Below, piece by piece: positions 9,526-22,970 of a stretch of DNA of 64,000 bases. Both the position numbers and the translations under genes were made by a program. How positions within the stretch are numbered: position 1 is the first letter of the stretch; every line of letters begins with the position of its first letter. Under the pieces are notes generated by a model. That model worked only from the letters and a program-made list of their open reading frames with translations. It was not told where the DNA came from and did no database searches. Source of the stretch: Cytidiella melzeri (taxonomy: Eukaryota > Basidiomycota > Agaricomycetes > Polyporales > Irpicaceae); contig JABYQR010000007.1 of the NCBI GenBank assembly GCA_022592445.1, positions 248,001-312,000 on the forward strand. The letters run 5' to 3'.

Positions 9526-11558
9526 ATGTCCTCGCTGAAGCGCATATTTGACCAACCAGGCCACAAAAGCAAAAGCCAGCACACCATCCACGACGACCCA
9601 TCAGCGCATAAAAAGAAGCTGACACTAGGCGACCTACCTGGGAGGACATCCGAATTCATTCTGACTGGAGATAGTCTGGTCGTGACGAGAGCAAGCGACA
9701 GTGAGCGATGCTTACGTGTCCCGGCATTCAACACGCATTCCCTCATCCTTTTTCGCGACTGTAGGCTCTTGGCCGCAAATAACCGTGCCTCTTCGTCATG
9801 TCATATGGGCGGAATTAGCTGGGCAGAATCTCAAGCTTTCCCTGCTGGCCAGGAAGAAGAAAAATAGCAAGCTATCTCTAATCCACATCCAGGGAACCGT
9901 TCCGGCGGAGAGGAGGGAGTCTGCCAATGAGTTCGTCGACGCAGTAATGGATGCATCACACAAAGGTACGCACAGAGCTCACACTGGCCTGTTCGCCATT
10001 CAAACAACACCAATCGAGGTGTGAAGAAGGGCAGGCATCTACTGGTGCTAGTGAATCCAAAATCCGGTTCTGTGAGCCCCATGACTCTGACATTCGTCTG
10101 CTACATCATGCTCAGCAACCTTCGCAGGGCAAATCCGTTTCGACATTTCACAGCAGGATAGAACCAGTGTTCAAAGCTGCTCGCTGCACCACGGACGTGA
10201 CATGTACGTCTGCTCTGTGTTTGCTCTCTGGCGAGGAACCTTTTTGTTGACTCTGTCGACATATAGTCACCACCCATCATCGACACGCCTTGGAAATCGT
10301 GAAGAACATCCAACTCAATAACTACGATGCCATTGTCACTGTCTCAGGCGATGGACTTGTGCACGAGGTTCTGAATGGACTTGGGCACCACGAGGATCCA
10401 ATGCGGGCTCTGCGTATCCCCATCGCACCCGTACCGACAGGGTCGGGTAATGCCCTCGCGTTGAATCTCCTTGGGCTACAGGTTCGGAAACCACACTATC
10501 TATACAGCAATACCGGCTTATACTGCACCTAGGAAGGCTTTGATGTCTCTGCAGCTGCTTTGAATGCGGCGAAAGGTAGAGAATGTGATACACAATGCAC
10601 GTTCACGTGTACTCACCCGTTTTGCAGGTGTGCCGATGCCGGTCGATATCTTCTCGATGACCCAAGGAGACAAACGTATCCTGTCGTTTGTGTCACAAGC
10701 GATTGGGCTCATGTCCGAGCTCGACATTGGCACTGAACATCTCCGCTTCATGGGTGATGGGTATGCTACTTTCTACTCGCCGTGAATCAAGCTCATAGCA
10801 TTCTTAGTCGCTTCATGTACGGGTACTTACGTGGTGTGTTGCAGCACAAGAAATGTCCTGTCAAGGTGTCTATCAAGGTGGTTGAATCAGACAAGCAGAA
10901 AATGTTTGACAACTTCCAGGCCACACGCAAGGAGTCTTTGCTCAAGATACATGCTTCCGACGACTCATTGTCTCTTGCTCTGAACGAGGACACTGCGACA
11001 GGAACAGGCTCCTCTCTCCCCACTCTTCTACATGTGGACGAGCCCACGGGGGAAGGATGGATTACGTTTGACGAACCCATATGCTACTTGTATGCAGGAA
11101 AGGGCCCGTTTGTCGGACGGGATTTGATGCAGTTTCCAGTCTCTCATCCAGACGATGGTTACATTGACGTCGTTATACAGGAAGTGGTTCGCAGTCTCAG
11201 CTTCATTAGTCACATGCCCATCTTGAACTCATCGCGATTCGTCTCATAGGTCCCGCGAAAAGAGATGTTGGGCATGATCCACGGTGCAAACGCCGGCCGT
11301 GCTTTCTGGGAAGACAAGGTGAGGAGCACAGGAAATAATCCTAGACTACATTCTGACCATAGGACGCTTTCATAGCAACGGTACTTCAAGGCTGAAGCAT
11401 ACCGCGTGGAGACAAATGCTCCGCATAGCTGTCTGTCTATCGATGGCGAAAAATATCCCTTTGAACCTTACCAGGTGGAAGTCCATCCGAAACTAGCAAC
11501 TTGGCTCTCGCCTTACGGCGCTTACCATGCCGAGTTCACGCAGACAGCTCCAAAATAA
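9526..11558 (+). CDS. Sphingoid long-chain-base kinase (sphingosine kinase, LCB4-like)
   Basis: A multi-exon gene with several short introns. The diacylglycerol-kinase-like catalytic motifs appear in order: LLVLVNPKSG, a TVSGDGLVHEVLNGL nucleotide loop (canonical SGDG), PIAPVPTGSGNALALNLLG, LMSELDIGTEHLRFMGD, and a C-terminal IDGEKYPFEPYQVEVH. The enzyme phosphorylates sphingosine or phytosphingosine to the 1-phosphate, a membrane-lipid signal. The N-terminal part (MSSLKRIFDQ...) is variable, and its first intron (about 9716-9764) is less certain than the rest. The final exon ends SPYGAYHAEFTQTAPK with TAA at 11556-11558. An Asp/Ser/Thr-rich insert follows the CPVKVSIKV strand. Start is the first ATG of the frame. 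Confidence 0.9.
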
Positions 11559-12769
11559 CGCTTGTCACTCTCAGTGGCCTTGGAGACCCATATACGTAGT
11601 CTCGTACCCAGACGTTCTGCCTGTGAGAGAGAGAGGGAGAGGGAGAACGGTCGCGGAGCTCCCGTAGACAGTCGCTAGCGCTCCTGCTGTAAAAGGAAGA
11701 AAACTGATGCGAGAATAACTCTACAAATCGAGAAAATGATGGCGCGAAATGTCACAACGCGGACAGGCAGAACGTCTGGTCTTTTTCGTCAGAGTGGGGG
11801 TAGATCATACCCCACGTGGCACGAGTTCTCAAAACATGAGCTTTTCAAGTGATGGGCGTCTAGATCAACTCGTTCGAGTTTGCGTCGGACGGCCGAGGTA
11901 TCATTCTACAAGACCTGCGTCCAGAGTGCATAGATACCATTGGGCGAAATCCTAGCCAATACAATTTGCTTACTTGTTTTGCGTGGGAGTGAGGTTTGCA
12001 TTGGGCTTGAAAAACACTCCGGCTGGATCCACTTTGTTGTCATCCGGCTCGAGATTGTGTTTGTCAGGGCGGGGACTCACACGTTTACGAGGGCAGGTGC
12101 GTGTAGTTAGTCAGGCGAATTTGGATCCTCTTTGCACGAAAGGTGTAAGAGCTCACCCATGACTTACTTACGTTACTCACAAGGAATCGTTGTGGCTTAT
12201 CTATTGCGGGTTTCACAGAGGGACAGGGCATTTCATTCAAAGGTTTCGGTCGTTAGTCACGGTCGTGTCACCGCAAAGTAGCGAGTACATCTAATCTATT
12301 TTCAGACGCCCATTGTAACATTCCGCGCCATCATTTTCCCAATTTGTAGACTTATTCTCGCAGCTCTTTTTGCCCCTTTCTCGGCAGGAGCCCTGGCGAC
12401 TGCCTCTCCTGCCTCTCGGAGCGCAGCGACCTTGTCTCCCTCAGAACGTCTGGTTCCGAGACTACCATATACGTAGACTTAACAACTTTTCATACCCGCA
12501 ACACGCGCAGCGTACATGTATACGTCTTCGTGTTATATATCCTGCACGGAGCGCACCTGCCATTTAATTGCAATTCAGTACTAGACACATGTAAGATACT
12601 CGAAAACTGAAGCGAAGGAATGGGTGTAGGTGGGACGCAGCTATTGCTTATACAAAAGAAGTCCATGGTAGTCACAGTCCCAGTAAAGAAGTGCCGAAGA
12701 GATAATGTAAAGTCCAGATATAGTAACTCTAACAGAAGTCCGTAGTACAGACAGTACCGATGTCCGTGA
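11559..12769. other. Convergent intergenic region
   Basis: 1.2 kb between two converging 3' ends (sphingosine kinase and glucan synthase). A GA-rich simple repeat lies at 11624-11647. Only short, unconserved-looking ORFs are present and no RNA gene was recognised. It presumably holds both 3' UTRs. Confidence 0.5.
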
Positions 12770-15700
12770 TCATGGTCGAGCTGAAGAGGAACAAAGTTAG
12801 GACAGCCACAATCTCAGCATTGAAGCTTGACATACCAAGTTGCTCCTTGCGGTAGAACCAGAAGTAGCCGATGACGATGATAATTTGACATATCATCGCT
12901 ATCCAGAAAGGCGCAGAAGCCATCGGCGAACCCTTCAAGCCCGACGAGAAGTCCCACTTTCCGAGGTCAGGGAAGACACTCTCTGGACCAACCTTGTTGG
13001 GCGCGGTAGCACGCGCCACCATCACACAGATTGAACCAATGATCTGCGCGAATGCAAGAGTAGCGCACACGTGCAAACGCGATAGTGTCTGTTACATAAG
13101 TAAGCAAATGTTGACAAAATGGAAGACGGAGCTTTTGTCGTACCTGGAGTAGGATCAAACCCAAGCCAACACCTTGAATAGCGTCCAGCACCCCTAGCCA
13201 TAACCACAAGGAGATCCCAAGATAAGGTCCGGCTTTGCCAGCCCACGGGATGTAGAGGGCAAGCGAGGATGTGCCCCACAACATTTGGCACCATCTTGGA
13301 GCTCCGAGCCCGACAGCGAAGACAGGCAAAAGCCAAGTGTGCGTCTTGCTGAAGTGAGTCAGAATGCCGAGCATGATGGCCCAGACGAAAATGAAGAAAG
13401 TGATGACGAGGAGTAGAATCTGCCACTGAGGAATCGGCACAGACCACAAGAAGCCCCAATTACGTCCGTAAGGTCCGCTAAGCCAGTAATCACGGAGGAT
13501 TTCGGAGCCCAAAAACCTATAACACTGTCAGAATTAGCGGTGAAAGCACAGAACATTGTACACACCAAAGCACGAGTTTACGGCGGAAGAGGGTCTTCAG
13601 GAAGTTGGGGACCTTCGGCGGCGTCTGGCGATAGTAGTCGGGCAATCCATAGAGCATTAAGTACGCGAACACGAGAGAGATCACGGCGAACGGCCACACG
13701 ATCAGAACAATCCACCACGGCGGCATGGAACCTGGTGCGGCGCCGCTGAGGTGATTGCCCCAGTACCACAGAGCTGCGACCCATATCTGCTGGGAGCCTT
13801 GAACAACAACGGCTCGCAACATCCAAACCTCGGTTGCCGCACCCTGATGATGATGATGTCAATGACTGCGAACATAACACAGCCACAGAATCACTCACAG
13901 CTTCTTCACCAAAGTTAAGACCGAAGAACAAGAACGCAGCCGCGGAGGCTACAGCATATGACCAAGTCGCCAAGCTTGTGAGGATGTCGTGGGCACCAGT
14001 TAAGGCACTCGAAACCGAGGGGAGGCCGATGAGGAAGAATGCAACCGCAAAGAAAAGCCAAGGCGCGGAGAGAACGTAGACGGATGGGCGATATCTGAAC
14101 AAAACATACCACACTGCAGACGACGCAAGGAATACACCTCCGAGAACGTAGAGCTGCAAGTCGGTTTGCCAATTCTGACCAGACAGGAGTGTGATCTGGA
14201 AGCTGGTTGCGCTCAACATCTGACCGGCAGCGATAATTATTGTGTAGAGAGGCCATCCGCCAATTTCGCGAGACATTGCAATCTGAATTCCAGTCATGAC
14301 AACGACTTCACTAGTCTCGTTTACGAGAGGGCCGCTGTATCCATCGATATTAGGGGTAAACGCGGAATTGCTAGGAGCTAATAACACCGACCACATTAGC
14401 TGCATAAACAATCCTGAGACGTCGACACTCACATTGTGGCCGAGAGTGATCAAACGACGACGGTGTTCCCCAAACCGAGTCACGTTGAGAGGACCTAACA
14501 CTGGCGGCACTGGACAGCTTATCCTTCTTCACTTTGTCGAAGAACGCTTCTTCACTCTTCGTAAGGAACTTCTCAATGGACAGCTCGTGCTTCGAGTTAT
14601 GAGAGTTAAGCATCTGTAGTTTTTGAACAAAGTCGGATGCAACACCTCCATCTGAGTCAGTGAACTACAAACATAGGGGTTAGATATAATTTGGGAGAAA
14701 AACAAGCAATCATACCGAAGCGATGGCCTTGTTCAGCGGCGAGTTCTGCTTCTCATCGACGATAGACGCAATCGATTCGACGGACGATGCACGAGAGTGC
14801 GCTCCGAATGGCCGTGTTGGAACGGCGTCCAGGAACGGATCAGGAACATGCTTTTGGTCCTTGGCTATAGTCTTGTTGGCCCTTTCGAGGAAGTTACCGA
14901 ACTGTTGTCCAGACCCCGCGCGATGCTCCTGGGCGAAGTATCCGCTCTCACTGTCAGACGCACCATCAGGTGTAACAGAGCCACGCTGACTACCACCAAG
15001 CAGTCGAGGAGGACCACCCGGCGGCAGGGTATCTTGACTCCACTGTCCAGGAGAGCCAGGAGGCCCTGGAGATCTCGGCGACTCATTGATGCTCTGCGCA
15101 TCCCAGTTCGGCTGCGTTGGCTGCGCTTGAAACTCGGGATTCCAGTCATCATGATCAGCAATCGCACGACCTCCGCCGCCATCACAGTCGGAAGTACGGA
15201 ACGCGTTTGGACCAGCAACTCCACGACTGATGTTGATACTGCGACGGTGGAAATCCTCTGTCCGCTGACGCCATTCGACAACGGGGAAACGTTGAACGGC
15301 CGATCGAGCACGCAGCATCGCTCGCTCCTCTTCCGTCGACTTCAAGGCCATTTTGATCGTCTTGGTCAATTGAGACATCATGTGCTCAGTGGACATGGAC
15401 TCGACAGGGAACCACTAAAGACGGAAATAAGATCTCATGCATCCTAAAGCAAGAATGCACAAACTCACCCAACCAGGCATTAGACCTAAGCCACCGAGAC
15501 GTGAACCAACACCAAGGGCACCCTTCCTACCGAATTCGACTGCGACGAGACCGAAGGGCTCGTCTCGCGAGGGGATGAGTGCGAAGTCGGCACCGCTGAA
15601 AAGATAAGGAGGAAGAGCCGTGAACTCGGGCTTAGAGTAGACACGATCGGGATAGAGCTCCATGAGACGATTAAGCTTCTCCGCAGCGAAACGACCATAA

Positions 15701-18700
15701 AGATCAATGACGGGTCCGACAGTGATGAGCTGAATAGAAGGCTTCTTGTCAAGTCTTCGGACGGGAGGTAAGCAGTGTATGCGGCAATCTGAAACGATGG
15801 ACTCACAGAGATGGCATAACATCGGCGATGAGATCAACACCCTTCTGCTTCGACCAACGACCGACGAATACGAACAAGTCGGCATTGGGGTCCTGCTTGA
15901 TGCCAGCCCATTCTTGTGCTTGACGTTTATGTTCAGGGCGCTCTGCTTCAGATGCTTGGTCGATCTTGATGTCACGAACAGCAATCGGATTCTCATCCAA
16001 GGCAGCAATATCCGTAGGATCCGGGTTAGGGAGTGAGTCGACGTGCTTCAACGTCCAGAGAGCGGGGTAACGCGCCCAGGATCGCTTTCCGTACTTGTCA
16101 GACACACCAGCTACACCGATACTCTTCTGGTGAACACTGATGAAGGAGGCCGCGGCGTGGAGCAAGTTAAAAGTGTTTCCGAACTGCACGTATTTTGTGC
16201 AATGCTCCTTGCTGATGTTGAACGCCGAGCAAACTTCCTTCATTTCCTCCTTGGTACGAAGAGGCCAGAGACCCTGGAACTCAGCGTTATGGAGTGAAAG
16301 GCAAACCGGAAGGACCTTCGGCAACAAATAGATGGGAGCCAGAGCACCGTGGTAATCGTTGATGTGATAGATATCGATGAGCGGATTACGACGAACGGTT
16401 GCTGCGATAGCCTGGTTCCAGGTCGAGTAGAAGATGGCAGAGCTCAAGTCATCCATGCGAGCGGGGTACGGATCAGCCTTAGTCTGAGCGCGGAACACCG
16501 GGCTGTCGAGAATAACGTAGGTGATATTGTCCAAGACGTGCGTTTCGACTTCGATCAGATAAGGCTCGCCGAAAATGATGACCTCAATGGGCTCTGCAGG
16601 TTCGCCCGGCGGGTACTCCAAGTCCTTGACCTTTGGGACAACCCAAACCAGGTCGACGTCGGTCATCGCCTTGCCCATCAAACTAGACATGACACCGAGA
16701 CCACCAATCTTGACCTTGAGCTTCCAATCGATAATCTCATACTCGAGCGTAGCGATGAGAACTTTGCGACGCTTATTTTTGTCCTCGGGCCATCCGATGA
16801 TGTCGCTGTTCTTCTGATGGTGACCGAACACCTTCTCGCTCATCTTCTCGTTGCTCAGATTAGCACTCGACTTATGACCAAGGGCACCGAGAATCGGGAA
16901 GTAGCTATGGTCCTTGCTTGGCTTGACACCCCATTGGTTGTACCTGATGCCGTAGAACGACCACATGAAGATGAGGACAGCAAGCGTTCCGGTGACGAGG
17001 GGAATGGATAGCAAGAGCGCATACATGATGGCACCAATAGCAGACTGGCCACGGGGCTCGAGAGACCAAGTCATCGTTGTATCGTCGACGACGAGAGCCC
17101 AGGCGAGATGAGGGTGAGGAGGCGCGGACATGTTCAGGTAGTTCGGTGCGTTGGTATTCGGAGGCAAACGATCGAGCACGCCGTCGTTGTCAACGTCGCC
17201 ATAATAGTAATCGTCGTAGCCCCAGACGTTGAGCTGAACATATGTCGGCCACGAGGCCATGATCTCCAATTCCCATTTACCGTCATCATTCATATCCATC
17301 TGGGCAGGAATACCTTGATCGAAGCCCCACTGGTTGAATGGACCTCGAGCAAGCAACTGAGGTACACGACGAGCTTGAGCGACACCGCGATCAGCGTGAA
17401 CCACAGTAGTCGCTGCCATAGCAAGACCGCTCCAATCTACAACACTCGATTAGTGCCGATACAGAAACATCTCGTAGAGGAGAAAATTTACATTGCACCA
17501 TAATATGCTGGCCCTCCCAGAACTGACTTTCGTCGGCGAACTCGCTGGCGTCGATAGTGGTTGTGGTCTCCCAGTTGCGCCACTGCGTCCAGTTTTGTCC
17601 GAAGTTGGTGGAGTAGCGAAGCATGTCAGCTCCTATCGCGCTGTGTGTGAAGGTGTATTGTCCGTTGCTGTAACCGAAGGCAGCATTGTCGTAGTCAGAG
17701 TCAGGGAACACCATGACGTTCTTGGCCGAACCCTTGCGAAGGAGAAGACGATCTTTGGCCTATAAGAGCAGCCATATCGTCAGCATTCATTTGCACTGCA
17801 GATTATTCGCCGTGGCTATACACTCACCCCAGTCGAACCCGCATTATTTTGAGCAGAAGGATTGTTTACGAGGATTTCGAGAATACCGTCAGGGAAATTC
17901 TCCAGCGTCGCTGACCAAGTCCACATAGTTGCATCTGCACCATTGATCAATGAGGCCGCAGGATTTGCAATAGTTTGACATGCGACACTGTTCTGATTGA
18001 TCGCAGGCGCTGACCCTTGCCCAGACGACGACATATTGAACGATATTGAGCTCGTGACGCTGGGGCAGTCCATTGGCATGTTAAATTCGAGTGTGATATC
18101 GACAGTTGTAGCGTTGGAATCGCCTGGTTCAACATGGATGCGCGCATCATGACCCGGAGTGAAACCAGTGAGCGCAGGGTTAGGACCGACCCACTGCTCT
18201 TGAGGAACCAGAGCGAGGAAGCCGAAGGGCTGAGTCTCGAATTGAGACATACAGCCGGTGAACGGCGCAGTCCCATTCTGGTAGTAGGAGGATTTGGATG
18301 TCGCAAGCGTATAGGTCTCGTAAGGGGCCAAAAGGTTGCGCACAACGGTACCAGCTATGAACGGCGACGAAATCCACAATTGTTTGTCCCCGCAGTCGTA
18401 TTGCCACGTGCGAGTTTGATTCTCATTCGTGTAGAGCAGCCAAATCTGGTCAGTATTGTTACCAGTGAGGGTTTGCGAGCCCGGAATGCCAGAGCGCGAA
18501 ACGGACCAGAGGCCCATCTCGGTTGGAGTATTGTTCGAACCAGGGCGATCAATGAAGTAAGTCCAGTTGCCACGCTGTACGAGATTGAAGCCATCCTGGA
18601 GCGCGGCGTAGATCGTGCGCAGCTGGTTAAACCGCGTGAAGACGCGACGAGAATCTGTAGTGGGATCGAAGTGATCGAGGGAGTTCCAGTCATCCTGGCA

Positions 18701-20607
18701 GCCAAGAAGTGACTTGCCAAGAGGCATGTTGAAATACTGGGTCGAGCCGAGCTGGTAGCAGCCATGGCGCTGCCATGCCTTGTTGCTGACCATGGACTGA
18801 CGACTACAACGATGTTAGACAAGATGAATACCGTTCAAACGATAGAGCTTACCCATATAGGTAGTTAGAAGCACCGGTGTCATATGAGTAGAAGTTTTGT
18901 TCTTCGCCGTAGAACAGGAGCGGGATGCCGGGCATGACGAGTGTGGTGATGAATGTGCCCAAGACGCTGCGTTGTGTGCCGTTCTCCAAACTTGGCCAAC
19001 GGAAGACATCGAAGTTACTAGTGCCGTACATATGTCTCGGGTCAACATTTCCATGGTTGGGGTTCACGAAATCGTCATACAAGAACATCTCGTTCCATGC
19101 AGTAACGAAGTTCACGTCCAGATCGTAGGCGACCTCAAGGTTACCGTCCATTCCAAGGAAGCGAGTGAGAGCACGATAGATGGAGTAATGGAAGGCAACT
19201 CCATCTAAGCCGTTACGGGGCGCGTCACGCAAGAAGTACTGGTTCATGGACGAAGTGATGTTCGCAGCGGAGAGGAAATCGGGAGGACGCTGAGTCGGTG
19301 TGCGCCCACGTCCACTACAGTTGCAATGAGTATACTTGGATCAAAAGAAACGATAACCTAGAACTTACTAGTACAGTGCACCGAAGTAATCACCTCCAGT
19401 GACTTCGCCAGTGATAAGGAAGTTTGTCTTGTTGAGGTTGGTGGCACACTGACGAGCAGCTGTGGCCCAATCGGCAAGCGCGTCGACGGTGACTTGAGTA
19501 GACTTATCGATACGGATAGCGTCGAAGTCAAGTGCTTGAAGAGCCATGCAGGCGAAGTTGGTAATCTTGGCCATCACAGATGGACGCCATTCACGGAGAC
19601 GATCCTGAACAGAAGCGAACTTGGAGAGCTGACGCTGATAATCAGGATGGACACCAAAAGCCTCCATGTCACCATACTGGTCGAAATCTGAATTCATACA
19701 TCCTCCTGGCCAGTCAAGTTTCTCCTGGCTTCCATCGTCCACCCACAACGTCGGCAGCTGGCAACTGGAGTTCCATTCATTGACAATCTAAAACTCGATG
19801 AGGCTAAAATCGTGATTACTATCATGCACGGTACACGTACATTGAAATCCGCATACTGCTCAAAGCCCCAAGGCGTGTATCGTGGTTTTTTCCATAGCGC
19901 GTTATACTCGTTCAATGAGAATGGCGCCGAGGTATTGAGAAATCTGATGTCCACACTGAATATTGGGAACGTACTTGCGAAAAGTAATAACATACCCTTC
20001 AAAACCAACCATGTCTCCCATCGTGCCGACCGTAAAATCCATCATAAGGTACATTCCTCGCGAGTGAATTTCATCGATGGTGTTCTGCCACTCTGCCAGA
20101 GTCCCCCAGTGAGGGTCAAGCACCGTGAAATCCAGCGGGGAGTAACCTAGCAGCGTGCGGGGCGTCAAAGTGCGAGCGGCAAGGAGGGAAACAGTGAGAC
20201 TTACTGTCAGCCTGCCACAGCATGTTGAGCCAGGGGGTACCTGAAATGAAGATGCCACGGATACCCATGCCGTACAGGTAGTCGAGCTTCGAAACGAGAC
20301 CTTTCAGATCGCCACCGAACCTGAGTTGCGTCTCCCGCCAGTCCCACTCGTACATGGTTTCAAAGTAGTCATTGTTTGTCGGGTCACCGTCTGCCCATTT
20401 ATCTAGCAAGATGGTGTAGAAGGGGACTGTACGCCAGTTGTCTGGCGATTTAGTGTAGGAAGAGCGCTTGTTGGTTGTGTACTGAGTAGGATCTTGGGCA
20501 TTTTGGTTCGTGTTGATATTGTAATCCTTGAGGTCGTCGCGATATGGAGAAGAAACGACGACCGACGCCAGCGATAGCAGCGAGACTGCTATTGAAAGCA
20601 GCCGCAT
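12770..20607 (-). CDS. Cell-wall alpha-1,3-glucan synthase
   Basis: A giant gene of about 2,400 residues with roughly a dozen short introns. It starts with a signal peptide ([20 protein letters not shown]). An extracellular GH13 alpha-amylase-like domain follows, with [14 protein letters not shown] (nucleophile Asp) and [12 protein letters not shown] (acid/base Glu). After a transmembrane segment ([23 protein letters not shown]) comes a cytosolic GT5 glycogen-synthase-like domain with [28 protein letters not shown] and [15 protein letters not shown] Ser/Pro-rich linker leads to a multi-span membrane region that ends [10 protein letters not shown]. It makes and exports wall alpha-1,3-glucan. 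A terminal intron (about 12781-12836) reaches a TGA at 12770-12772 and gives ...QLARP. Reading through instead adds about 25 residues and ends at 12729. Confidence 0.95.
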
Positions 20608-22970
20608 GCTGGGCAGCTAAAGTGGGAGTTTGTGTTCGAACAACGGCGCAGAGATGTCTCGCTGGCTAATAACTGGCGTATTAAGTCGTTCCTATGGGAA
20701 TGGTGGGATTTGAAACGAGCGAGGCGAAATGAAAGACTTTCTCTCTAACCAAGTATTAGGTGCGGAAGATGGACAAGTGCGAGTCTTGCACGTCCTCGAC
20801 GTCGATGTCGGGCGGAAAGGAGTAGCTGGGAGGGAAGAGAGAGGTGACGACCGCGTTTTATTCTAGATCCCTTTTCTCTTCCTCGGCACGGGGGTTTGAT
20901 GCCGTCAGCTAGGTTCCATCACCGGGCTCCGGTAATTAGACGCGCACATCCGGATCAATTCTGCCTCGTCCTCGAACGGAGCCGTCGGCGTGCTGGGCCT
21001 GTGGACTGGGAGCTCAGGCAGCTCTCAACAGGTCTCCAGGGTGAGGGCAACCTGAGCACCAATCCCGCAGACAGCGGGTGCATCTGCCACCCAATGTCGA
21101 CTGCTCGACGTCCGGAATCAACAGATTCGCCGGGTGTCGCCCATCCTGTAATCTACCTAACAGCAGCTACTTGTTAGAGAATCAGGCCGTGACCATCGGC
21201 CAATGTAGGCAAGCTCGGCGATAGAACTCTGCCAAGCCGATAGGAAAGCGCTCCGACTTGGCTCGCCGTTCACAGGTCCATCCTCTTACAAAGTGTTGTG
21301 CACACATATATCTGTGCATTTGGCTTGAAGACGACATGAAACTTGTACTGAGACATATCTCCCGTAAATTGCAGCAGGAAAGCTGTGTATTACTGCTTCA
21401 GACTTGTCGATTACTTGCGTATCGAGATAAGTACATAGAGCTGCAGCGAAGGTCAGGCACGCACATACACACCCTTGTTATTCAACTCTGCACGCATTTG
21501 CGTACGGCTTTGTTTGCGTCTCTGCTTTCGCAGGGCACCACGACCAGAGCGAGCAGTCTGAAAGAGTGTGAGAGTCCGTCAGCTTGTCGTGGAGGAACTG
21601 CCTCACGATCATAGCGATGCTAGTCACCGGTGTAAACTATGGCGCATCTGAAACGAGTCAAGTTGGGTCCCTTGCAAGGCTGACCTAGATGATACAAAAA
21701 GTTGCTGGATTGGCTGCATTGCTACCGAGGCAGAGCTGGCCGGACCGAATCAGATGCGCCGCTTATCCAAGGATCCCATTGCTGCTGATCTTGAGAAGGG
21801 TGAGCCCCGGCAGCCTGACGGTCAATAATCTCAGCATTTCCATCGCAGGTTGTTGATATCTGGGAACGTACACAAAAATGTCGCAGACGCCGAGTGCTAG
21901 AGATCACATGCATGACGGTCTTCAGCATCAGACGCAACATAGCCTACAAAGCCTGACACTGATTACCTAGCGTGCGTTCGGTATGCGTATGATGGGAATT
22001 TACCAGAATTGAGCGTTCGACTAGGCAGATGTTGAGTTCTTGTGGCCCCGTTGCCTCTCGGGAGGTGGTTGAACAGCGTCCGAGAGCAACACGTTGATCA
22101 CAACATTCACGTTCAGTGAGAATGCTGCGATGTACGTCGGAGGTCCAGCATAGAAACGTACTCGGGCTAGGGACAAAGTTCCCAGCTATACACGGCAATA
22201 TTTGCGATACCAATGCATAGCTGCATGCTTCCGCTTGAAGCACTTGGACGACAGTGGGTTCAGCATGCCCTACAAATATGAGTGGGATGAGTGATTGGTT
22301 TCAGATGAAGTACTTGACGCACGAAACTCTTGCTGGACGCGAGCCACGACGACGCCAAAGCGGATCGAGAAAATAGCATTGCCACAGGCTGTGCTTTCCT
22401 CGCCAACCATCAGCGTACGAAACTAGAACTCACGACGGCACATACTTATTTCAAGGTCACTCTCCTCCGTCGTATGCTCCTTACTTTCCGGATCCTATCC
22501 AGCCACCGGTTTCATACACCCGCTTCCTGTGTTCGTCAACAGCTCTTCTTCACGCGACTTCGGGGGTTTTGCAGTAAGTGGACCACCAGGAGAGCATAGA
22601 CAGGACAAGAACAAGTAGCTCGAAGAGGAACAAGAGGTGAGTAACGCGACCGGGACACACAATTGAGGAGGCGCTCGTACGTATTGACCAGTCGCGGTTG
22701 GTGCTCATCATCGTCCTCTCTCTTTCCCTCTCTCTCTCACACACACAACACTGTTCTCTTCCACCGGGCTGGCATTGCTACGTCGCTGGTCGAGCTGCTT
22801 TCATTCCTCCTGGAGCATCGGCTGCCTGGTTGCTGCAGAGCTCACCGCTTCTCGGGAAATTGACTTTCTGACCGATTGGATCACATACTCACGCAGAAAT
22901 ATATTCATTCCAGTATCGCCACGCCCATTTCCCGCCCATTCACGAACCCATCTGATTCGCGGCCTGCATC
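20608..22970. promoter_or_regulatory. Long divergent intergenic region between glucan synthase and STE11
   Basis: 2.36 kb without a supported gene, far longer than most gaps here. Both neighbours start outward from it, so it should contain both promoters and leaders. Visible items are a small hairpin (21231-21262, arms GCCAAG/CTTGGC) and a CT then CA simple tract at 22715-22749, about 220 bp before the STE11 ATG (typical of fungal core promoters). Several ORFs under 120 codons look random. A noncoding RNA or an old degraded insertion cannot be excluded. Confidence 0.5.

Noticed and set aside
11624..11647. GA-rich tract as a regulatory element
   Set aside because: Simple-sequence repeat between two converging 3' ends, with no gene start nearby.
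12729..12769. Extension of the glucan synthase CDS to the stop at 12729
   Set aside because: Reading through requires retaining an intron with good GTATGT...TTCAG signals. The spliced end QLARP resembles the usual short family C-terminus better. Kept only as an alternative.
21231..21262. Hairpin GCCAAG...CTTGGC between glucan synthase and STE11
   Set aside because: Arms of only about 9 bp with a mismatch; not convincing as a transposon end, terminator or RNA.
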